In this document: piece by piece, positions 1 through 5,363 of the stretch
How the letters are laid out: the number at the start of each line of letters is the position of its first letter
Position numbering within the stretch: position 1 is the first letter of the stretch
The notes under the pieces: model-generated
Database searches by the model: none
What the model saw: the letters and a program-made list of their open reading frames with translations, nothing else
What the model was told of the DNA's origin: nothing
Position numbers and translations under genes: made by a program
Source of the DNA: an uncultured Lachnospiraceae bacterium
Lineage (GTDB): Bacteria; Bacillota; Clostridia; Lachnospirales; Lachnospiraceae
DNA: 7,686 nt
Assembly: GCA_947178465.1 (NCBI GenBank)
Contig: CAMWYL010000150.1
Span: forward strand, 1-7,686
Reading direction: 5' to 3'

Positions 1-401
1 TCGTAAAGTTGGTCAGGAAGGAGGCGGGGTGCTCGCCGGTTATTGAGGTTTTTCGCCTTGGCTATGTAATATTTTTTATCCTGATCAGCTTTTTGATTTT
101 CCATAATACGGATTTGGGGCAGGCGTGGTTTGACATTAAGAGCCTTTGGAGCAGCGGCGCAGCGGAAGCGTCAGGATATGTGCTGCGAAACCGTCTCGGC
201 ATTTTAATCATTGGAATGATTGGCGCGACGCCGTTTCCCGCCGTTTTGTGGGGATGTTTGCAGAAACGGCTGCGGATGCAGTATGGCGGCGATATCATTG
301 TACATCTGCTGAGGGCAGTGTTTTCCGTTGCGGTGCTGGTGGTTTGTACGGCGTACATTGTGGATGGTTCGTTCAATCCGTTTTTGTATTTCCGGTTTTA
401 G
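1..401 (+). CDS. MBOAT-family membrane O-acyltransferase (AlgI/DltB-like), C-terminal fragment
   Basis: The reading frame is open from the window edge (codons begin at base 3) to a TAG at 399-401, so the 5' part lies outside. The fragment has two hydrophobic segments (near bases 60-110 and 300-360) and ends in AYIVDGSFNPFLYFRF, the characteristic C-terminus of bacterial MBOAT proteins of the AlgI/PatA/DltB group. Known members are multipass inner-membrane enzymes that pass an acyl (usually acetyl) group across the membrane for O-acylation of alginate, peptidoglycan, teichoic acid or other exopolysaccharides. The catalytic His region is not in the window. The next gene, 74 bases downstream, encodes a DHHW/AlgX-like protein, the usual partner, so the two probably act together on a surface polymer. 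The acceptor polymer cannot be told from this fragment. A TTG at base 9 could be read as a start but would give an implausible truncated protein. Confidence 0.85.
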   Translation, partial: VKLVRKEAGCSPVIEVFRLGYVIFFILISFLIFHNTDLGQAWFDIKSLWSSGAAEASGYVLRNRLGILIIGMIGATPFPAVLWGCLQKRLRMQYGGDIIVHLLRAVFSVAVLVVCTAYIVDGSFNPFLYFRF

Positions 402-462
402 GACAATGCCACCGGATAATTGCAGGAAACGGTTGAATACGGCATGAATTGTCGGTTAGTGT

Positions 463-468
463 AGGAGG
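463..468 (+). promoter_or_regulatory. Ribosome binding site AGGAGG fixing the start at 476
   Basis: A perfect AGGAGG lies seven bases before the ATG at 476. The open frame extends upstream to a TTG at 449, but that start would place the Shine-Dalgarno inside the coding sequence. The ATG at 476 is therefore preferred. No convincing promoter is visible in 402-462, so this gene is probably cotranscribed with the MBOAT gene. Confidence 0.8.
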
Positions 469-475
469 TTTTTGT

Positions 476-1594
476 ATGGAAGGCGGCAAATGGAAGCAGA
501 GAATAACGATTTACAGCTTCGTCCTGTGTCTGGTAGGATTTACGGCGGCGCTTGTCATACTGCCCAAGCAGGCAATTTCCCAAGCGGAGCGCAGACGGCT
601 TGCCAAGTGGCCTGAGCTGACCTATGAAACTGTTCGCGACGAATCTTTTATGAATGATTTCGAGAGCTATCTCCTCGACCATTTTCCGTTTCGCGACGGG
701 TTCCGCAGGATAAAGGCGGAGTTTACCTATAAGGTGCTTCGCCAGCGGGAAAATAACGGGATATATGTAGCGGAGGGGCATGCCGTAAAGCTTGAGGAGC
801 TGAATGTTCCCGGAGTCCAAAAGACGACGGATAAGATGAATGCGGTGCGGGAGCGGTATTTCCCGGAACAAAAGGCATATTATGCGGTAATCCCTGACAA
901 GAATTATTTCCTTGCGGCGCGCAACGGCTATCCGGCACCGGATTACGGGGAAATGCTTGGCATTCTGCGTGAAAATATGTCGGAGGAAGGGTTTGCGTAT
1001 ATCGACGTGATATCGTCGTTAAGTATTGACGATTATTATACGACAGATACGCATTGGCGGCAGGAAAAAATTTGGGACACTGTGACAGTGATTGCGGACA
1101 GTCTTGGTGTGGGGACGGATATTGGGACGGCGGACCGCTTTGCGCAGAATGAGATACAGGATTTCTATGGGGTGTATTACGGGCAGGCGGCGTTGGCGCT
1201 GACACCGGATACGATTGTGTATCTTACAGATGACGTGACGGACAGCGCAACGGCGTGGAATCTCGAAACGAACCGGACACAGCCGGTTTATGAGCTTGGA
1301 AAGCTCACGGATGAGAAGAGCGTGGACAAGTACGATATCTTTCTTGGCGGTGCCGCGGCGCTGCAAATCATCAACAGCCCGAAGGCGGCCACGGACAGGC
1401 GGTTGATTATATTCAGGGATTCCTATGCAAGCAGCCTGACGCCGCTGCTTTTGGGAGCGTACAGCGAGATCACGCTGATTGATTTGCGCTATATCAGCAG
1501 TGAGCGAATTGGAGAGTATGTGAATTTTGAGGATGCGGATATTTTGTTTCTGTATAGTATAGCGGTTATCAATAATGGAAGTATGTTGAAGTGA
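476..1594 (+). CDS. DHHW-family / AlgX-AlgJ-like membrane-anchored SGNH-type protein (372 aa)
   Basis: Residues 10-30 form one N-terminal hydrophobic segment after a basic start (KWKQR), so the protein is probably anchored in the membrane with the rest outside. Residues 191-194 read DTHW, the Asp-x-His-Trp motif shared by the DHHW family and by AlgX/AlgJ. Residues 314-317 read RDSY, and Ser316 is the likely nucleophile. Together they give the Asp/His/Ser set (D191, H193, S316) used by AlgX-like SGNH acyltransferases. The later LIDLRYI also matches the C-terminal part of DHHW proteins. Known relatives work with an MBOAT protein to transfer acetyl groups to an exported polysaccharide, and here the MBOAT gene lies directly upstream. 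The role as the extracytoplasmic acyl-transfer partner is inferred from motifs and neighbourhood; the substrate is unknown. Length and motif spacing look normal and the gene appears intact. Confidence 0.82.
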   Translation: MEGGKWKQRITIYSFVLCLVGFTAALVILPKQAISQAERRRLAKWPELTYETVRDESFMNDFESYLLDHFPFRDGFRRIKAEFTYKVLRQRENNGIYVAEGHAVKLEELNVPGVQKTTDKMNAVRERYFPEQKAYYAVIPDKNYFLAARNGYPAPDYGEMLGILRENMSEEGFAYIDVISSLSIDDYYTTDTHWRQEKIWDTVTVIADSLGVGTDIGTADRFAQNEIQDFYGVYYGQAALALTPDTIVYLTDDVTDSATAWNLETNRTQPVYELGKLTDEKSVDKYDIFLGGAAALQIINSPKAATDRRLIIFRDSYASSLTPLLLGAYSEITLIDLRYISSERIGEYVNFEDADILFLYSIAVINNGSMLK

Positions 1595-1628
1595 AGGGGA
1601 GCTGCAGATAACAGTCCCCCTTCTTTGT
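1593..1628 (+). terminator. Hairpin terminator after the acylation genes
   Basis: Bases 1593-1599 (GAAGGGG) pair with 1617-1623 (CCCCTTC). An inner CTG (1602-1604) pairs with CAG (1612-1614) across a seven-base loop, and there is one A/C mismatch between the two stems. The T-rich tail is short (TTTG), so intrinsic termination may be modest. The hairpin overlaps the stop codon of the DHHW gene and lies between two convergent genes. On the minus strand it lacks a T tract. Confidence 0.6.
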
Positions 1629-1638
1629 CGTGTAATAT

Positions 1639-2631
1639 TCAGAATGTATTCTCTTTTGCCTGTTCCGCATCCTCTAACCGCCGCATCAGCAGATAATAAT
1701 TTTTATATTCATCAGACAACGCTGCGATTTTCTTCTTTCCATAATACAGCTCTGCCGCCCGCATTCCGTTTCCATATCCGCGCGGCTTTACCGTAATTTC
1801 TCTCAAATCATATTCCTTTGTTCCGTGGAACAGTTTTCGGATGGTAAGCGTCTGATAATTCACCTCTATCCGCAATATCAGATAGTCGGCCAGCAGGTAC
1901 AGTATGAGCACTGCTGCCAGTGCACATGCGGATGTCATCCACGGGTCTGAATCCGCATATTGCAGAACAGCGGCTATCGGATAGCTTGTCATAATTACGA
2001 AAAGCACGACACAGGATACGATTTCCTTCATTGGAGAGCAAATGCGGAAGCATTCCTCTATGGGTGCTTTCTCCAGTCTTCCCACCGAGTCTTCCCTTCG
2101 ATAAAGCTCCTCCATATCAATCAGCTGCCGTACCTCCACCGGTTCCTCTTCCGTGTCGAGAACAAGCTGTAATTTTTCCATTCCTACAATGTCATATTCC
2201 ATTGTAAAAAGCTTTTTCCTGTCTGCATAGCCGATCATGCGAAATTCCGTTTTCTTTATTCGGGTAATGTCCTGCAGCCGGATTTTCCTGTTGATAAAGG
2301 GCGGGCATTTTATTATCAGAAAGTTCTCCGTAATATAGCCCCGCCACAACAGCGCATACCATATCAAAAGAGGGCACAGAAAAAGAAATATGGAAAAAAT
2401 TCCTGCAAAAAGATACATAGCCGGACCGTCCAAAATCAGCACGCCCGCACATAGGAAAAGATAATAACAAATTAGGCAAAACCAACCGATTTTTAAAAAT
2501 TTGCGGATATTCTGTACCAGAACGATTTGTGCACCTTCTTCTTCTTTGATTTTTCCGCGGCAGCGTTGTGCCACATAACAGGGCAGCACTGCCGCCAATG
2601 CGATAATGATTAAAAAAAGTATTTTCTTCAT
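1639..2631 (-). CDS. Unrecognised five-TM membrane protein with two PH-like beta segments (330 aa)
   Basis: I cannot name this gene with certainty; it resembles the uncharacterised DUF6560-type proteins of Clostridia. The start is the ATG at 2631-2629, preceded by GGAGGA with a seven-base gap; an upstream in-frame TTG at 2652 would swallow that site. Predicted membrane segments are residues 4-22, 48-68, 70-96, 203-224 and 231-252. Each of the two TM pairs is followed by a beta-rich stretch with a shared pattern: residues 98-123 end in IRLQDIT and residues 255-280 end in YDLREIT. These look like small bacterial PH (YdbT/YvbH-like) domains, so the protein may be an internal duplication. The linker at 160-200 is charged (EEEPVEV, EELYRRED). 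The gene is monocistronic and convergent with the acylation genes. No catalytic motif is visible, and a regulatory or scaffolding membrane role is only a guess. Confidence 0.75.
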   Translation of the reverse strand: MKKILFLIIIALAAVLPCYVAQRCRGKIKEEEGAQIVLVQNIRKFLKIGWFCLICYYLFLCAGVLILDGPAMYLFAGIFSIFLFLCPLLIWYALLWRGYITENFLIIKCPPFINRKIRLQDITRIKKTEFRMIGYADRKKLFTMEYDIVGMEKLQLVLDTEEEPVEVRQLIDMEELYRREDSVGRLEKAPIEECFRICSPMKEIVSCVVLFVIMTSYPIAAVLQYADSDPWMTSACALAAVLILYLLADYLILRIEVNYQTLTIRKLFHGTKEYDLREITVKPRGYGNGMRAAELYYGKKKIAALSDEYKNYYLLMRRLEDAEQAKENTF

Positions 2632-2638
2632 TTGTTCT

Positions 2639-2644
2639 TCCTCC
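2639..2644 (-). promoter_or_regulatory. Ribosome binding site GGAGGA for the 330-aa membrane protein
   Basis: Read on the minus strand, GGAGGA ends seven bases before the ATG at 2631. It selects that ATG over the TTG at 2652. Confidence 0.75.
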
Positions 2645-2691
2645 GATACCAAATAAAAGTCTGCTCACTTGTATGAGGTGCTTTGTATTCT

Positions 2692-2720
2692 ATTGTACTT
2701 TGAAAACGCGTGATTGAAAA
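2692..2720 (-). promoter_or_regulatory. Putative sigma-A promoter of the minus-strand gene
   Basis: On the minus strand, TTTTCA (2720-2715, four of six matches to TTGACA) is separated by 17 bases from TACAAT (2697-2692, five of six matches to TATAAT). Transcription would start near 2685, giving a leader of about 55 bases before the ATG at 2631. This is a consensus match only. Confidence 0.5.
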
Positions 2721-2788
2721 GGAATATCTTACCGGTTCAATCGCCACCTCACGTTCTTTATCCCTTCATTCATAAATTCCCAACCCTT

Positions 2789-2836
2789 TCTTAATAAAAT
2801 CTTATGATTTTCCTTCGGATAGTCTTATGATTTTCC
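2789..2836 (+). repeat. Direct-repeat operator candidate, probable OmpR-family regulator site
   Basis: The 14-mer TCTTATGATTTTCC occurs exactly twice, at 2800-2813 and 2823-2836. A diverged copy, TCTTAATAAAA, starts at 2789, eleven bases before the first. A weak fourth match (TCCTTC at 2811) lies between the exact copies. Hexamer starts are therefore 2789, 2800, (2811) and 2823, or one helical turn apart, as in TTTAAG-N5-TTTAAG-type sites bound by CiaR and other OmpR-family regulators. A 14-base exact repeat in about 235 bases is very unlikely by chance. The repeats overlap the -35 and spacer region of the operon promoter, and the operon encodes an OmpR-family regulator. Binding by that regulator is inferred. 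Confidence 0.65.
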
Positions 2837-2845
2837 CGCTAAAAT
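2817..2845 (+). promoter_or_regulatory. Putative activator-dependent promoter of the dedA-GT-RR-HK operon
   Basis: TAAAAT at 2840-2845 is a good -10 candidate. The hexamer 17 bases upstream (GGATAG, 2817-2822) is a poor -35, and the second exact direct repeat fills the spacer. Such a layout fits a promoter that needs an activator. The start point would be near 2852, leaving a leader of about 36 bases before the ATG at 2888. The -10 assignment is not unique in this AT-rich stretch. Confidence 0.45.
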
Positions 2846-2887
2846 AAAAGCGGAATACAAAATACACGGAAAAGAGGTAGGATTTCA

Positions 2888-3397
2888 ATGAGTGTGGAAG
2901 TGATTATGCAGTATTTTGTCGATTACGGAGCGATTGCAATATTTGTCATTGTACTGCTGGAATATCTGAATCTGCCGGGCTTTCCGGCCGGCGTCATCAT
3001 GCCCCTCGCGGGCATTTGGGCCTCAAGAGGCGGTCTGAACTTCCCTGTTACAATGCTTGTCACCGTCGCTGCAGGACTTCTGGGAAGCATCATCCTCTAT
3101 GGGCTTGGAAGAGGTGGCGGAGAGCTGTTCCTAAACCGGTATTACAAGCACTTTCCGAAGCATCGGCAGGTCATTGAGGAGCGGATGAACTATCTGCGGG
3201 AAAAGGGCAGCGTGGGAATTTTTGTCAGCAAACTGATTCCCATGGTGCGCACCCTGATTTCAATACCCGCAGGCGTGATAAAGATGAATTTCAGAAATTA
3301 TCTGATAAGCTCCGCGCTGGGCGTGGCAGTATGGAATCTGATATTTGTGGGTGCCGGCTATCTCTTTGGAGACAAGGTGCTTGCAATGCTGCTGTAA
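2888..3397 (+). CDS. DedA/VTT-family membrane protein (169 aa)
   Basis: DedA proteins are multipass membrane proteins with re-entrant helices; several are undecaprenyl-phosphate or phospholipid flippases or scramblases needed for envelope homeostasis. Here the re-entrant acidic residue E25 (LLEYLNLPGFP), the GxxxG-like glycine-rich second region (residues 63-78) and the signature VSKLIPMVRTLISIPAG (113-129) are present, followed by a C-terminal hydrophobic helix (139-160). Length is slightly short for the family (usually about 190-220) but all core parts are there. Two departures from the usual pattern are visible: Lys115 stands where many members have Arg (RFxPxxR), and PAG (33-35) stands where many have PxE. 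R121 is kept. The ATG at 2888 follows a purine-rich AGAGGTAGGA. It is the first gene of a unit with a glycosyltransferase and a two-component system, which suggests envelope-stress or lipid-carrier function. The gene ends in tandem stops (TAATAA). Confidence 0.85.
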   Translation: MSVEVIMQYFVDYGAIAIFVIVLLEYLNLPGFPAGVIMPLAGIWASRGGLNFPVTMLVTVAAGLLGSIILYGLGRGGGELFLNRYYKHFPKHRQVIEERMNYLREKGSVGIFVSKLIPMVRTLISIPAGVIKMNFRNYLISSALGVAVWNLIFVGAGYLFGDKVLAMLL

Positions 3398-3430
3398 TAA
3401 GGAATGCACAAAGATAAATGGGGGATTAGT

Positions 3431-4627
3431 ATGAGAATTGCAATGTTGACCAATAATTATAAGCCTTATGTGGGTGGCGTTCCCGTCTCGATTGAGCATC
3501 TGGCGGCCGCCCTGCGGGAGCTGGGCCATACGGTGTATGTTTTCGCGCCAAGCTATCCGAATCAGGAGGAGGAGCCGTATGTGATTCGCTATCCTTCTTT
3601 TCCGATGCAGATTGCGGGGGCGCCTGTGCCAAATGTGCTGACGGGACTGCTTCGGAAGCTGATAAAAATGCTCCGGATTGATGTGCTGCATGTACACCAT
3701 CCCGCGCTTGTGGGAAATGTGGCGGACATTCTGCGCAGACAGCTGGGCATTCCGGTCGTTTTTACCTATCACACGCGCTATGAGGAGTATCTCTATTATG
3801 TGAAGCCGCTGAAGGTGTTAGAGCGCTGTACGGGCGTGATTGACCGATATCTGCGTTGGTACTGCGGCCGCTGTGACATGATTCTGGCGCCGACACCGGA
3901 GATTAAGGAGCATCTGCTGTATGAGAAGGACGTGACCGTACCGATAGAGATTCTGCCGACCGGTCTGCCTGAGGAGAGCTTTGTCCCCGACAGGAAGGAG
4001 GCTGCGCGCATTCGGGAGCAATACTGTGGCGGGACGGATTACCTGTTCTGTACTACGGCGCGGCTTGCCAAGGAGAAAAACCTTGATTTTTTATTCGATT
4101 CGTTGCAAAAAATCAAGACAACAATGGAAATCCATAAGAAGAAATTTCGCTATCTGATAATCGGGGAAGGATTGGAGAAGAAGCATCTGGAGGAAAAATG
4201 CTGCAGTCTCGGATTGGAGCAGGAGGTTGTCTTTGTCGGAGCAGTGGCAAACAGGCAGATGAAGAATTACCTGGCGGCAAGTGACCTCTTTCTGTTCTCC
4301 TCCAAATGAGAGACACAGGGGATTGTCGTGCTTGAGGCAATGGCGGCAGGGACGCCGGTGGTGGCGGTATCGGCGACAGGGGTGCGGGATATCGTGCGTT
4401 CCGGTGAAAACGGGTTCCTGACGCCGGAAGACTGCGACAGCTTTGCACAGGCGGTAGAGCAGGCGCTGTGCGTCCCGTCCGGGCATGAGCGTCTTTGCAG
4501 GGGCGCGGAAAAAACAGCGGCAGCCTATACCGAGGAGAAAATCGCGGCGATGACGGAGCGTTATTATTTCGCAGTGCAAAATAACTGTCAAAGCCGGGAG
4601 ATACGTGCTATACTGAAACCGAACTGA
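3431..4627 (+). pseudogene. GT4 glycosyltransferase interrupted by an in-frame TGA at 4307-4309
   Basis: The frame encodes a GT-B retaining glycosyltransferase of family 4 (398 codon positions). The ATG at 3431 follows GGGGGA with a five-base gap; the ATG at 3404 lacks a properly spaced site. N-terminal motifs are NNYKPYVGGVP (8-18), HVHHP (87-91) and TYHTRYEEY (112-120), resembling diacylglycerol glucosyltransferases and related lipid-linked-sugar enzymes. The C-terminal domain runs through LIIGEG and SDLFLFSSK, then meets TGA at codon 293. It continues in the same frame with ETQGIVVLEAMAAGTPVVAV, containing the EX7E nucleotide-sugar motif (E294, E302). Homologues usually have Ser or Thr at the stop position (SSKSETQG), so TCA to TGA is the simplest explanation. 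A product ending at 292 would lack the donor-binding core and be inactive. Alternatives are a sequencing error or recoding. The gene is 33 bases after dedA and 28 before the regulator, in one operon. Confidence 0.8.
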
Positions 4628-4655
4628 AATTTACCCGACAGCAAGGAGCTTTACA

Positions 4656-5363
4656 ATGGAAAAGTATAACATTTTAGTTGTGGAGGATGACAAGGAAATC
4701 CGTGACGGGATTGAAATCTTCCTAAAGAGCCAGAATTACAATGTATGGAAGGCGGCGGACGGAATTGAGGGACTGGAAATCATTGCGCAGCAGGAGATTC
4801 ATCTTGCTATCGTGGACATTATGATGCCGCGGATGGACGGCGTGACCATGACGCTGCAGCTGCGGGAAAAGCATGAATTTCCGGTAATCATGCTGTCCGC
4901 AAAGTCCGAGGAGACCGATAAGGTCATCGGGCTGAATATCGGCGCGGACGATTATGTGACCAAGCCGTTTGCGCCAATGGAGCTGATGGCAAGAGTCAAT
5001 TCACAGCTTCGCAGGTATATGAAATTCTCCGGCAGGACACCCGCGGCCGAAAACACCGACAGAGTGTATACGATTGGCGGTATTGAGCTGAACGAGGACA
5101 CCGTGGAGGTATCCGTGGACGGAAAGCCTGTGAGGATGACGCCTATTGAATTTCGCATTTTGGCGCTTCTGATGAAAAATCCCGGCAGGGTATTTTCGGC
5201 GGAGGAGATTTATGAGCGGATCTGGAATGAGAAGGCTGTTACGACAGATACGATTATGGTACACATAAAGCATATTCGGGACAAAATCGAGATTGACCCG
5301 AAGGAACCAAAATATTTGAAGGTGGTGTGGGGCATTGGATATAAAATGGAAAAGCAGCCGTAG
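4656..5363 (+). CDS. OmpR/PhoB-family response regulator (VanR-like, 235 aa)
   Basis: Receiver domain at residues 4-118: acidic pair D11/D12, phospho-acceptor D54 in IVDIMMPRMDG, S81, and K103 in YVTKPF, all intact. A linker of about 20 residues leads to a winged-helix DNA-binding domain (about 138-233) with RMTPIEFRILALLMKNPGRVFS, the recognition-helix region TTDTIMVHIKHIRDKI, and the closing WGIGYKME. The ATG follows AAGGAG with a seven-base gap. As a typical response regulator it should be phosphorylated by the kinase encoded next and bind tandem direct repeats; the repeats at 2789-2836 upstream of dedA are the best candidate target in the window. The gene is 28 bases after the glycosyltransferase frame and its end overlaps the kinase gene, so it is part of the same transcript. 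Specific inducing signal unknown. Confidence 0.95.
   Translation: MEKYNILVVEDDKEIRDGIEIFLKSQNYNVWKAADGIEGLEIIAQQEIHLAIVDIMMPRMDGVTMTLQLREKHEFPVIMLSAKSEETDKVIGLNIGADDYVTKPFAPMELMARVNSQLRRYMKFSGRTPAAENTDRVYTIGGIELNEDTVEVSVDGKPVRMTPIEFRILALLMKNPGRVFSAEEIYERIWNEKAVTTDTIMVHIKHIRDKIEIDPKEPKYLKVVWGIGYKMEKQP

Noticed and set aside
398..1366. Long open frames antisense to the DHHW gene
   Set aside because: They are overlapping frames opposite a gene with clear family motifs, lack ribosome sites, and are rich in Pro, Arg and His as expected for antisense translations.
2674..2751. Nested inverted repeats (TGAGGTG/CACCTCA and GATTGAA/TTCAATC) between the divergent genes
   Set aside because: Seven-base inverted matches are expected by chance once or twice in a region of this size. 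The arms are asymmetrically spaced and do not form a coherent stem.
4091..4591. 166-codon open frame antisense to the glycosyltransferase 3' half
   Set aside because: The sense strand carries conserved GT4 motifs across it. The antisense protein is Cys/His/Arg-rich without a recognisable pattern or start signal.
4307..4627. TGA read as a sense codon genome-wide (altered genetic code)
   Set aside because: TGA is the natural end of the DHHW gene, the minus-strand gene, the full glycosyltransferase frame and the kinase gene, and tryptophan is TGG throughout. Reassignment does not fit.
4328..4627. Independent 99-residue protein starting at GTG 4328
   Set aside because: It is the in-frame C-terminal third of the GT4 domain. 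It has no Shine-Dalgarno and would begin inside the EX7E motif, so it is treated as part of the interrupted gene.
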